7,312 nt of DNA from Polynucleobacter sp. UBA962 (GCA_002292975.1 DBCI01000052.1:13858-21169); one strand, 5' to 3'. Positions 1-6,705 are shown, counted from the stretch's first letter. The notes: generated by a model not told the origin, from the sequence alone. Program-made: numbers and translations.

Positions 1-478
1 TGCATTACAACGAGGGCGCGATGCAGTTCGATTTTTCTTAATCTCCCGAAAGGCAGATACAGAGTTTATTTTTGATGTGAACTTAGCGCTACAGCAAAAT
101 GATGAAAACCCTGTTTTTTATGTTCAATATGCGCATGCACGTATTTGTTCAATTTTGCAACAATGGGGCGGTGACTCAAATACGCTACATAAAGCCAATT
201 TAGCCTTGCTTGATAGTAAGGCAGCAGATCACTTACTGCGTCGCTTAGCAGAGTATCCAGAGGTTCTCGCATCCGCTGCCGAAGACTTGGCCCCTCATGC
301 GGTCGCATTTTATCTTCGTGATTTAGCAGGTGATCTTCATACTTTCTATAATGCAGACCGTGTTTTGGTCGATGAATCTGATCTTAAATTGGCTCGCCTT
401 GCTTTGTTGTTGGCCTGCCGCCAGGTCTTAGAAAATGGCTTAAAAGTTTTAGGGGTTTCTGCGCCAAGCAAGATGTGA
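1..478 (+). CDS. argS: Arginyl-tRNA synthetase, C-terminal part (5' end outside window)
   Basis: Class I aminoacyl-tRNA synthetase that charges tRNA-Arg in the cytoplasm. The frame is open from base 2, giving 158 visible residues, and ends in TGA at 476-478. The visible part begins with [18 protein letters not shown], continues with [13 protein letters not shown], and ends LGVSAPSKM. These are hallmark segments of the ArgS catalytic-domain end and the anticodon-binding (DALR) domain. The HIGH and KMSK-region parts lie upstream, outside the window. An apparent start at the GTG at 77 is internal, because ArgS homology runs straight through it. The gene is followed after 55 bp by the SPOR gene on the same strand, an order I recall as common in Burkholderiales. 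Nothing suggests damage. Confidence 0.95.
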   Translation, partial: ALQRGRDAVRFFLISRKADTEFIFDVNLALQQNDENPVFYVQYAHARICSILQQWGGDSNTLHKANLALLDSKAADHLLRRLAEYPEVLASAAEDLAPHAVAFYLRDLAGDLHTFYNADRVLVDESDLKLARLALLLACRQVLENGLKVLGVSAPSKM

Positions 479-533
479 ACTATTGAGTAAATGGGGTTTA
501 GTGCTTCTAACTTGAAGCGGGTAAGATAGCGTT

Positions 534-1151
534 ATGAAGTCATCCAGATATCAAAATACAGTCTCACAGACTAGGCAATCTTCTGCATTGAGTTCTTCTC
601 AGTCGGGAGGGATCATCATGGGAGTGGTGATTGGCCTTTTAGTTGGAGTAGGCCTGGCGCTTTTGGTCGCTTGGTATTTAACACGGTCCCAGCCGCAAGA
701 AAAGCCTGGTATTCGCGCTCCCAGCGCCCCCTCATTTATGAAGCCGGTCCCTCAAAAAGCGGATAAGGAGGAGGAGGAAACTTCAGTCGCCCCTCCCAAG
801 GTAGATCTTAATAGGCCTTTACAAGGAAAAGGAGTTGGCTCTGGAGCACCCGACCCAATTGCTGAGATCGCTACTGGTAAGATCTCCGAGCCTAAACCAG
901 AGATAAAGCCCGATACCCAGTTTTATGTGCAAACGGGCGTCTTTAATCAACGTGCTGATGCAGATGCTCAAAAGGCTACATTAGCCATGCAGGGTATACA
1001 AACACAGCTTAGTGAGAGTTCTGTTGACGGAACTACTGTTTGGAGAGTTCGAATTGGCCCTTTTACCAGTATTGAAGATACAGCTTCGACTAGAAGTAAG
1101 TTAACCATTATCGGTATTAAACCCACCGTTATCCGAGTGAATAAATCATGA
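534..1151 (+). CDS. SPOR-domain cell-envelope protein (FtsN-like architecture)
   Basis: A 205-residue bitopic inner-membrane protein. It has a short Ser/Gln-rich cytoplasmic tail (residues 1-26), one glycine-rich transmembrane helix (about 27-49), a Pro/Lys/Glu-rich periplasmic linker (about 50-127) and a C-terminal SPOR domain (about 128-202, from QFYVQTGVF to KPTVIRV). SPOR domains bind septal peptidoglycan stripped of stem peptides, so a role in division or wall remodelling is likely. The layout matches FtsN, but SPOR proteins are numerous and I would not call it ftsN. The stop overlaps the dsbA start by 4 bp (ATGA), implying translational coupling. The ATG at 534 has only a weak ribosome-binding site. 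A second in-frame ATG at 618 (Met29) has a much better one, but it would remove the cytoplasmic tail and the first residues of the helix, so I keep the longer form. Confidence 0.85.
   Translation: MKSSRYQNTVSQTRQSSALSSSQSGGIIMGVVIGLLVGVGLALLVAWYLTRSQPQEKPGIRAPSAPSFMKPVPQKADKEEEETSVAPPKVDLNRPLQGKGVGSGAPDPIAEIATGKISEPKPEIKPDTQFYVQTGVFNQRADADAQKATLAMQGIQTQLSESSVDGTTVWRVRIGPFTSIEDTASTRSKLTIIGIKPTVIRVNKS
605..620 (+). promoter_or_regulatory. Strong internal ribosome-binding site with in-frame ATG in the SPOR gene
   Basis: GGGAGG at 605-610 stands 7 bp before an ATG (618-620) that is in frame with the SPOR protein at Met29. This is a better Shine-Dalgarno match and spacing than anything before the upstream ATG at 534. 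It may be coincidental, because the bases also encode the SGG turn before the membrane helix. Alternatively it may allow a short isoform starting within the helix. Confidence 0.3.
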
Positions 1152-1795
1152 TCCACATCCTTAAACTTTTCTCCATTTTTTTGCTTATTTTTAGCGCTAA
1201 TCAATTGGTCTTGGCCCAGACACCGATTAAGGTTGAAGAGGGATTTGATTACCGCGTGTTGCCGATTACACAGCCCATTGATGCGAAGGGTAAGGTTGAG
1301 GTGATTGAGTTCTTTTGGTACGGATGCCCGCATTGCTATGAGTTTGAGCCAGAGTTAAAAGGCTGGATCAAGCGCCAAAATAAAGATGTTGTGTTTAAAA
1401 AAGTACCTATCGCTTTTCGTGAGGAGTTAATGCCTCATAGCCAGCTCTTCTATGCCCTGGAGGCTTTGGGTAAAGGCGACACCCTAAATGACAAAGTTAT
1501 GTTTGCGATGCATCGTGAAAATAAACGCTTGCTCAATGAAAATGAAATCGCTGATTGGGTGGCGGCCCAAGGAGTGGATCGAAACGCATTTTTAGCCGCT
1601 TATCGCTCATTTGCTGTCTTATCAAAAGCGAGGGCAGCCAATCAGCTTGGTAATGCGTATCGAATTGATGGGGTGCCAACGGTAGCCGTTCAAGGCAAGT
1701 ACATAACCTCGCCTTCTATCGCGGGTAGCCGTGCAAAGGCTGTGAATATAATGGATTTTTTGGTGAATAAAGTTCGTAAGGATGGCTATAAGTAA
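1148..1795 (+). CDS. dsbA: Periplasmic thiol:disulfide oxidoreductase DsbA
   Basis: A 215-residue thioredoxin-fold protein that introduces disulfide bonds into proteins in the periplasm and is itself reoxidised by DsbB in the membrane. An N-terminal signal peptide (hydrophobic stretch about 4-22, likely cleavage after Ala23 in LVLA-QTP) shows export. The active site is C60-P-H-C63 within FFWYGCPHCYEFEP, the classical DsbA dipeptide. The cis-proline loop is GVPT with Pro177. The helical insert lies between these motifs, and the length is normal for the family. It starts inside the stop codon of the SPOR gene (4-bp overlap), so the two are translated from one mRNA. Its stop lies 11 bp from the stop of the convergent SDR gene. 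No truncation or unusual residues are seen. Confidence 0.93.
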   Translation: MIHILKLFSIFLLIFSANQLVLAQTPIKVEEGFDYRVLPITQPIDAKGKVEVIEFFWYGCPHCYEFEPELKGWIKRQNKDVVFKKVPIAFREELMPHSQLFYALEALGKGDTLNDKVMFAMHRENKRLLNENEIADWVAAQGVDRNAFLAAYRSFAVLSKARAANQLGNAYRIDGVPTVAVQGKYITSPSIAGSRAKAVNIMDFLVNKVRKDGYK

Positions 1796-1830
1796 GCTTG
1801 GATAACTTAAATTTTGACGAACTTACGAAC
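1772..1830. repeat. Nested inverted repeat across the convergent dsbA/SDR gene ends, possible weak terminator
   Basis: GTTCGTAAG at 1772-1780 is repeated inverted as CTTACGAAC at 1822-1830. Inside it a second pair, TAAGT (1789-1793) and ACTTA (1805-1809), is nearly concentric. On the - strand the outer arm is followed by TTTATT, which is mildly T-rich, so the structure could help end the SDR operon transcript. The + strand side has no T-run. The stem is AT-rich with a 41-nt interior, and each outer arm also encodes Val-Arg-Lys at the end of one of the two proteins, so chance is a real alternative. Confidence 0.2.
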
Positions 1831-2583
1831 GATCCAAAAATAAATAGGGTATGGCAGGATTCGAAGGAATTTAAGAAACCTTGAGAAGCGTTTTGGGAAA
1901 TGAATATCAAATTCACCACGCTCGATACCTTGCAAAATCTCATTAGCAGCTTCTTGTGCTGAAATTAGAGCGGGCATTTCAAAATCATTATTAGCGGTAG
2001 CCTCGGTAGCAACAAAGCCTGGAGAGATCATATGTACCCCGATCCCTTTGGGCTGTAAATCATAAAAAAGTGTTTCGCAGAAATTAATCATGGCTGCTTT
2101 GGTCGGACCATAAGCTAAGGCTTTAGGTAGGCCGCTATAGCCTGCAACACTGCCGACAATCGCAAGATGACCATGTCCAGCTCGCAGCATATCTGGAAGG
2201 ACGGTAGCAACTGCTCGCATTGGCCCCAAAATATTGGAGTCCACTGTTTTTTGAGCGTCTTCCATATTAAAGTCATCGGCTCGCAAGGGAATATAAATAC
2301 CCGATACAAATAGCAAGAGATCGACACCACCCCACTGCGTATGAATCGTTTGGTAGGCCCGAGTAATTGACGATTGATCCATAACGTCGACCGGTATTAC
2401 AAGGGATTGTGTTGTATCGGCGGAGCGAGCTATATCTTCCAGGCGTTCAATGCGTCGACTCGACAAGACCAGTTTTGCCCCACGTTTTAATAATTCTCGC
2501 GCGCAAGCTTCACCGATCCCGCTTGAGGCACCAATGACCCAAACGCGCTGATGCATAAAGTTTGGAATAGCTGCTTGTTTCAA
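1807..2583 (-). CDS. Short-chain dehydrogenase/reductase (classical SDR)
   Basis: A 258-residue NAD(P)-dependent oxidoreductase of the classical SDR family, predicted cytoplasmic. The cofactor-binding motif is GASSGIG (18-24). Arg43-Arg44 after the second strand suggest an NADP(H) preference. The catalytic set is complete: Asn117, Ser145, Tyr158 and Lys162 (YGPTK). The usual NNAG motif is replaced by VSG around residues 93-95. The substrate cannot be read from sequence; in this operon an acyl-lipid-derived ketone, aldehyde or alcohol is a reasonable guess. The start is TTG at 2583, which overlaps the upstream CFA-like stop (TTGA). It is preceded by AAAAAGG with 7-bp spacing, which supports it over the in-frame ATG at Met10 (2556), where I see no good ribosome-binding site. 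It is the last gene of the operon. The C-terminus (about 218-258) is basic and aromatic, so peripheral membrane contact is possible. Confidence 0.88.
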   Translation of the reverse strand: MKQAAIPNFMHQRVWVIGASSGIGEACARELLKRGAKLVLSSRRIERLEDIARSADTTQSLVIPVDVMDQSSITRAYQTIHTQWGGVDLLLFVSGIYIPLRADDFNMEDAQKTVDSNILGPMRAVATVLPDMLRAGHGHLAIVGSVAGYSGLPKALAYGPTKAAMINFCETLFYDLQPKGIGVHMISPGFVATEATANNDFEMPALISAQEAANEILQGIERGEFDIHFPKRFSRFLKFLRILPYPIYFWIVRKFVKI

Positions 2584-3836
2584 TGGCTTACCTTTTTATG
2601 ACTGAGAGTGAACTGGACAACATCAATATTTTTTTCTTTAAATCCTGCGGCACAGTAGAGAAGATAAAAATTCCACAAACGGATAAAAGCATCATCAAAG
2701 CCTAGATCTTTGATTTCAGAGATTTTCTGATTGAAGTTATCAAACCATATACACAGTGTTTTGGCATAGTCTAGACCAAATGCAAATTCGGCCTCAATAC
2801 GAAGACCGGCATTATTTGCATGTCGTTGGAATGCTTCACGGGAGGGCAGCATTCCCCCTGGAAAAATATATTGTTGGATAAAGTCAGTACTTTTACGATA
2901 GCGATCAAATAAACTCTCATTAATGACAATTGTCTGAATACACGCTTTACCATCCTCTTTTAAGCAGCGTGCAAGGGTCTCAAAGTAGCTTGGCCAATAT
3001 TGTTCTCCGACAGCCTCAAACATTTCAATCGAAGCAATCCCATCAAACTGATCCTTACAGTCGCGATAGTCCTGCATGCGTACTTGATGATAGTTCGGCC
3101 AATGCTTGGCAAGCCGTTTTGTGGCATAGGCCTGCTGCTCAGTCGACAGAGTCAAGCCTGTAACCCGGTGACCGGCATGGGCAGCGGTTTCCATAAAACC
3201 GCCCCAACCACAGCCAATCTCTAGTAGTTCGCTAGTGGGCGCTAAGGCTAGAGAGTTGAGGATTGCTTGATATTTAGCAGTCTGCGCATTTTCTAGCACA
3301 CACTTCGCTTGCCCCTGAAACCAAGCGCTCGAATAAGTCATTGTGGGATCTAACCAAAGGGTATAGAAGGCATTGCCCAAATCATAGTGCGCATGAATAT
3401 TTTTTCGACTGCCCACTTTACTATTACGATTTAAGTAATGGCGCACCCGATAGACTAGGGATCCAAACCAATTGCCATAGATGGCTTGCTCTAAGACATT
3501 GCGGTTTCGAACCGCTAAATCTAAAAGTTGTTCGAGCTTAGGACTGTCCCAATCACCACGGATGTATCCCTCGGCGAAACCAATATCACCATGCCTGAGA
3601 ATATCTTTAAAGGCGCTCCAGCGATGAAAGCGGATTTCAGCCTGAAGAGGATCTTGGGGTTTTCCAAATACCCGTTTTTCACCATTTGGAAAATACAAGG
3701 TTAAGTAGCCCGCAGATAGCTCTTTTAAAAGGCGCTCTATGGTTCTTGCAGACAACGGGATTGCACCACTTACCTCAGGCTCGCTTGAGCGTGAGAAGTT
3801 TAGCTTTGCTAGTAGTGACTGACCGGGGCGCATCAT
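2580..3836 (-). CDS. Cyclopropane-fatty-acid-synthase-like SAM methyltransferase
   Basis: A 418-residue member of the CFA/mycolic-acid cyclopropane synthase family, which transfers a methyl group from S-adenosylmethionine to double bonds of membrane phospholipid acyl chains. An N-terminal lipid-binding-type region (about 30-130) is followed by HYDLGNAFYTLWLDP (150-164) and the SAM motif LLEIGCGWGGF (204-214). Later come QDYRD (255-259), SIEMFEAVG (269-277) and a YIFPGG segment. Compared from memory with E. coli Cfa, Glu239 is kept (Glu274) and Ile268 is kept (Ile303), but Cys139 is Ser170 (YSSAWF) and His266 is Gln301 (IQTI). These are bicarbonate-site positions, so the chemistry may differ from plain cyclopropanation and could stop at a methylated acyl chain. 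The start is the first of two adjacent ATGs at 3836, in a 4-bp ATGA overlap with the DUF1365 stop. The family call is firm; the exact product is not known. Confidence 0.9.
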   Translation of the reverse strand: MMRPGQSLLAKLNFSRSSEPEVSGAIPLSARTIERLLKELSAGYLTLYFPNGEKRVFGKPQDPLQAEIRFHRWSAFKDILRHGDIGFAEGYIRGDWDSPKLEQLLDLAVRNRNVLEQAIYGNWFGSLVYRVRHYLNRNSKVGSRKNIHAHYDLGNAFYTLWLDPTMTYSSAWFQGQAKCVLENAQTAKYQAILNSLALAPTSELLEIGCGWGGFMETAAHAGHRVTGLTLSTEQQAYATKRLAKHWPNYHQVRMQDYRDCKDQFDGIASIEMFEAVGEQYWPSYFETLARCLKEDGKACIQTIVINESLFDRYRKSTDFIQQYIFPGGMLPSREAFQRHANNAGLRIEAEFAFGLDYAKTLCIWFDNFNQKISEIKDLGFDDAFIRLWNFYLLYCAAGFKEKNIDVVQFTLSHKKVSH

Positions 3837-4618
3837 GAGCTAATTTCCATCTTGGGAGCTTCGGGTTTGGAATGAAATGGTACCCCTTTTAGCCAAAGCT
3901 TGAGGGCTTGCCAATGAATGCGAGCAATAACCCCAAACGTCATCATAGGGTATTGGAACTTAGCCCGTCTCAGCATTGCTTTTGAGAGTATGTGGTCTCG
4001 CCCACTAATACTGGTGTAAATCAGGGGCTGTTGGTCTATAAATAACTCAATGCGACAGACTGAGTTGACTTTACTTTCACTATCTCTTGAAAAGAGAAAC
4101 CGAAACCGATATTCCCCAGAAAGATCGCAAAAGGGAGAAACATGAAATACTTTTTTGCTAATGAGCGTTTCACCAGAACATAGCGATTCACCATTTTCTT
4201 TTCGCAACAAATAGCAATGACGTTCGCCAAAGGTATTATTAACTTCAGCTAAAACTGCACAAACAGAATGGTCTACACGTGTGTAGATCCAAAAACTTAC
4301 AGGGTTAAAGACATAGCCTAAGACCCGCGGAAAAGTTTGTAACCAAATTTCTCCATCAGGCACATAGATACCCTCTTTGCGAAAGATATTTTCGACCCAC
4401 TCCAAACTGTCGCTCTCTCCGTTGCCATAATCTTTGTCATGAAACGAGTAGAAGGCCCAGCGATTATCCCCAATACCAAACTGTTCTAAAAGCGTACGAT
4501 TATGCTTACGTTCACGCATCGGAATCTTGAGCGTAAAGACATCGTAACTAAAACGATTCTGAGCAGGACGTAAACGAGTATGCTTTACCTGGCCAAAGTT
4601 GATGTAGGGTTTATCCAT
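3833..4618 (-). CDS. DUF1365 family protein
   Basis: A 261-residue protein of the DUF1365 family, whose biochemical role I do not know to be established. Recognised from an N-terminal GQVKHTRLRP...FSYDVF region (9-28), the signature YVFNPVSFWI (102-111) and EVNNTFGERH (125-134), then KVFHVSPF and an RFRFLFSR strand. No signal peptide or clear membrane helix is seen. Members of this family habitually sit between an FAD-dependent amine-oxidase-like gene and a CFA-like gene, as here, so it probably acts with them in acyl-lipid modification. Its ATG overlaps the FAD gene stop by 1 bp (TAATG) and its TGA overlaps the CFA-like ATG by 4 bp. The 5' end is well fixed because the family's N-terminal motif begins within the first ten residues. 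Confidence 0.9.
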   Translation of the reverse strand: MDKPYINFGQVKHTRLRPAQNRFSYDVFTLKIPMRERKHNRTLLEQFGIGDNRWAFYSFHDKDYGNGESDSLEWVENIFRKEGIYVPDGEIWLQTFPRVLGYVFNPVSFWIYTRVDHSVCAVLAEVNNTFGERHCYLLRKENGESLCSGETLISKKVFHVSPFCDLSGEYRFRFLFSRDSESKVNSVCRIELFIDQQPLIYTSISGRDHILSKAMLRRAKFQYPMMTFGVIARIHWQALKLWLKGVPFHSKPEAPKMEISS

Positions 4619-6009
4619 TAGTTGGCCGATTGAAACGGCGGCCTGGCCAAGGGAGAGTGGATTGAAGCAATTAGATCGGCAGCCACCAGTTCTCCAGAAC
4701 GTAGGCCATCCTCATGAAAGCCATAACCAGTCCACGCCCCGCAATACCAAATACCTGACTTCCCCTGAATTAAGGGCAGGTTCTTCTGGGCTTTTATAGC
4801 AGCATCATTAAAAAGAGGATGCGCATACGAGATCTCGCTAAAGATTGTTTCTGGTTTGGGCTCAACTAGAGGATTAAGGCTAACAATGATTGCATGTTCA
4901 TCAAGGTTAAACGGTAGTGGTTGTAATTTGTTAATGAGGTAATCTACGCTTACCTCATGATCGCTATGTTGAGCCCCTAATGTTTTGTAATTCCAGGCGG
5001 CCCAGCAACGTCTAGTCTTGGGCAGAACAGAGGCATCGTGATGCAAGATGGCCCTATTTTCTTGATAGGGAATCGCCGCCAATAAAGACCGATCAAACTC
5101 GTCAATACCATGCAAAAGATCTAAGCTCTGATCACTATGACATGCCATTATGATCTCATCAAAATAATGAACCCCTTTGGCACTGATCAGCTCAATACGA
5201 CGATCGGTATCTTTTGGTTGAGGCACATTAATTTTAAGAACTGCTTCACGAAGTAATTTAAATCGCTCAGGATGCATGGCCTCGACGATTCGTTTTACAT
5301 ATTGTTTCGAGCCACCCTTAACGGTTAACCACTGAGGCCTATTTTGAACTTGAAGAAGACCATGATTGTGACAAAACCGAATCATCGTATCGATTGGAAA
5401 TTCAAGCATTTGTGAAGTTGGGCAGGACCAAATTGCGCCAATCATGGGCAAGAAATACCATTCCCGAAAGGCCCTTTTAAAGCCGTGCTGATCTAAAAAT
5501 GAGGCAATCGATTGTAGTTTTTTAGGATCCCCACCGTGATTCGAGTTTTGTTGCTGAAGTGCTAACTGAGTGGCTAATTGATTAAACCGAACAATATCTT
5601 TAATCATTCCCCAAAAAGCGGGACGGGCAAGATTAAGACGCTGTCCAAATAGGGTATTAAGGCTATCCCCAGACCATTCCAAAGACTGATCAATCGACAC
5701 TGAAAATGACATCTCAGAAAGCGCTAGAGGAACGTTCAGCTCTTCAAATAAGCGAGTGAGGCGAGGATAGGTTTTACGATTAAAAACTAAAAAGCCTGTA
5801 TCAACACTACATGGAATGGCACCACGCTTTGTGTCTACTGCAATATCAATCGTATTGCTATGCCCACCAATATGCTGACCACCCTCAAAGAGGGTGACAT
5901 GTATACCTATATCTTTTTGTAAAGAGTATGCGCAACCTAGTCCAGAAATTCCGGCACCAATAACAGCAACTTTTTTTATCGATGAATGGTTTTGATTCAA
6001 ACGACTCAC
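4618..6009 (-). CDS. FAD-dependent amine-oxidase-like oxidoreductase
   Basis: A 463-residue flavoprotein of the NAD(P)-binding/flavin amine oxidase superfamily. The N-terminal Rossmann motif is VAVIGAGISGLG (14-25), with Glu42 at the end of the second strand to hold the FAD ribose, followed by GGHSNT (48-53), typical of the amine oxidase/phytoene desaturase fold. The C-terminal FAD motif is WYCGAWTGYGFHEDGLRSG (421-439). There is no signal peptide. Relatives are annotated loosely as amine oxidases, but the genomic company points to desaturation or oxidation of a modified acyl chain; this is inference. The start is GTG at 6009, overlapping the peroxidase stop by 4 bp (GTGA), with AAAAGG 9 bp upstream. 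No ATG lies near the start, and Val14 begins the Rossmann strand, so a later start would break the fold. Length is normal for the group. Confidence 0.9.
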   Translation of the reverse strand: MSRLNQNHSSIKKVAVIGAGISGLGCAYSLQKDIGIHVTLFEGGQHIGGHSNTIDIAVDTKRGAIPCSVDTGFLVFNRKTYPRLTRLFEELNVPLALSEMSFSVSIDQSLEWSGDSLNTLFGQRLNLARPAFWGMIKDIVRFNQLATQLALQQQNSNHGGDPKKLQSIASFLDQHGFKRAFREWYFLPMIGAIWSCPTSQMLEFPIDTMIRFCHNHGLLQVQNRPQWLTVKGGSKQYVKRIVEAMHPERFKLLREAVLKINVPQPKDTDRRIELISAKGVHYFDEIIMACHSDQSLDLLHGIDEFDRSLLAAIPYQENRAILHHDASVLPKTRRCWAAWNYKTLGAQHSDHEVSVDYLINKLQPLPFNLDEHAIIVSLNPLVEPKPETIFSEISYAHPLFNDAAIKAQKNLPLIQGKSGIWYCGAWTGYGFHEDGLRSGELVAADLIASIHSPLARPPFQSAN

Positions 6010-6581
6010 GAGGACTTGCCTTTTAGTAACTTTTCAATTTCAGATGTCATCGACTTGCTATCGGGCTTGGTTAAGCTGTTGTATGACTCAATAATATTGC
6101 CATTACGATCAATTAGGTATTTATAGAAGTTCCACTTTGGGGTAGTGCCTGTTTTGCTAATTAACATTTTGAACAATGGGTTGGCATCTTTGCCGCTTAC
6201 TGAGCTTTTGGCAAACATTGGAAACTTCACATCATAGGTATTCTTGCAAAATTCCGCGATCTCTTTGTTGCTACCGGGCTCCTGTTGGCCAAAATCATTG
6301 GACGGAAACCCTAAGATGACAAAGCCTTTATCTTTGTAGCGCGCATAAATTTTCTCTAAACCTTCATATTGGCTTGTAAAACCACAAAAACTAGCTGTAT
6401 TAACAACCATAATGACTTTTCCTTGGTATTGACAAAGGTTTTGAGGAAGCTCGTCTTGTAACCTCAAAAAGGTGTGTGAAAGTGCGGAAGCACAAGCTGT
6501 GTTGGTCGGATTTGCACTTGCATCACTAGGATTGATCATCAGAGTAAGTACCATCAGGGGAAGAAAATAGAGCCATTTCAT
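6006..6581 (-). CDS. Exported glutathione peroxidase-family protein (probable thioredoxin-type, 2-Cys)
   Basis: Reduces hydrogen peroxide or lipid hydroperoxides. I place the start at ATG 6581 (191 residues), which gives a clean signal peptide beginning MKWLYFLPLM with likely cleavage after ASA (residue 23). A TTG at 6599 would add six residues with no better ribosome-binding site. In the ATG numbering the peroxidatic cysteine is Cys66 (NTASFCGFT), with partners Gln100 (GQQEPG), Trp150 and Asn151 (WNFYK), so the catalytic tetrad is complete, with Cys rather than selenocysteine. Cys112 (EFCKNTYDVKFPMF) lies 46 residues after Cys66. That is where thioredoxin-dependent GPx proteins carry their resolving cysteine, so a thioredoxin-like reductant is more likely than glutathione. 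Export to the periplasm is unusual beside four apparently cytosolic partners. It is the first gene of the operon, with its stop inside the FAD gene start. Confidence 0.9.
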   Translation of the reverse strand: MKWLYFLPLMVLTLMINPSDASANPTNTACASALSHTFLRLQDELPQNLCQYQGKVIMVVNTASFCGFTSQYEGLEKIYARYKDKGFVILGFPSNDFGQQEPGSNKEIAEFCKNTYDVKFPMFAKSSVSGKDANPLFKMLISKTGTTPKWNFYKYLIDRNGNIIESYNSLTKPDSKSMTSEIEKLLKGKSS

Positions 6582-6661
6582 ACGGTATACAGTCTTCAAA
6601 AGTAAGGAAAGTTAAAGTCTAACGCCTTCTAGAATCTTATGTTTATTGAGGGTTTTAAGCC

Positions 6662-6690
6662 TTTAAACACCTAGTTCACTAGGTCGACAA
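6662..6690 (-). promoter_or_regulatory. Candidate promoter of the peroxidase/lipid-modification operon
   Basis: On the - strand, TTGTCG (6690-6685) and TTTAAA (6667-6662) are separated by exactly 17 bp. Each matches 4 of 6 bases of the sigma-70 -35 and -10 consensus. Transcription would begin near 6655, about 75 nt before the peroxidase ATG. The match is modest, and an ECF-type promoter cannot be excluded. The spacer is filled by a 16-bp perfect palindrome. Confidence 0.35.
6669..6684. promoter_or_regulatory. Perfect 7-2-7 palindrome, probable operator in the divergent promoter region
   Basis: ACCTAGT-TC-ACTAGGT is a perfect inverted repeat with a 2-bp centre. It occupies 16 of the 17 spacer bases of the candidate leftward promoter and overlaps the -35 position of the possible rightward rfaE2 promoter. 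The placement is what one expects of a dimeric regulator, either a repressor or a MerR-type activator that works from within the spacer. No regulator gene is encoded in the window. A hairpin role is less likely, since no T-run follows on either strand. Confidence 0.45.
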
Positions 6691-6705
6691 TAGATCATCT
6701 AGAAT
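6675..6705 (+). promoter_or_regulatory. Candidate rfaE2 promoter, possibly leaderless
   Basis: TAGAAT at 6700-6705 matches the sigma-70 -10 box in 5 of 6 bases. The nearest -35-like hexamer is TTCACT at 6675-6680 (4 of 6) with a long 19-bp spacer, inside the palindrome. Expected initiation 6-7 bp past the -10 falls at about 6711-6712, the A of the rfaE2 ATG, and no Shine-Dalgarno at usable spacing precedes that ATG. Confidence 0.3.

Noticed and set aside
503..518. GCTTC/GAAGC hairpin between argS and the SPOR gene
   Set aside because: The stem is only 5 bp and no T-run follows, so it is not a credible terminator.
763..779. Purine-rich AAGGAGGAGGAGG run resembling repeated Shine-Dalgarno sites
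   Set aside because: It encodes a Lys-Glu run in the SPOR linker and is not followed by a start codon; at most it could slow ribosomes.
968..1333. Antisense open frame across the SPOR/dsbA junction
   Set aside because: It is a shadow of two clear genes, with no recognisable domain.
2930..3224. Open frames on the + strand inside the CFA-like gene
   Set aside because: They are antisense to a strongly conserved coding region, resemble no family, and have no convincing ribosome-binding site.
6582..6593. Near-palindrome ACGGTATACAGT just before the peroxidase ATG
   Set aside because: It has a mismatched pair and no known operator match, and its TATACC is too close to the ATG to serve as a -10.
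6581..6599. TTG at 6599 as the peroxidase start
   Set aside because: It has no better ribosome-binding site and adds six residues before a typical signal peptide; the ATG at 6581 is simpler.
6692..6697. TGATCT on the - strand, resembling the TGATC -35 of ChrR-linked RpoE promoters
   Set aside because: No convincing -10 element appears at the right distance on the - strand, and a single 5-bp match in AT-rich DNA is weak.
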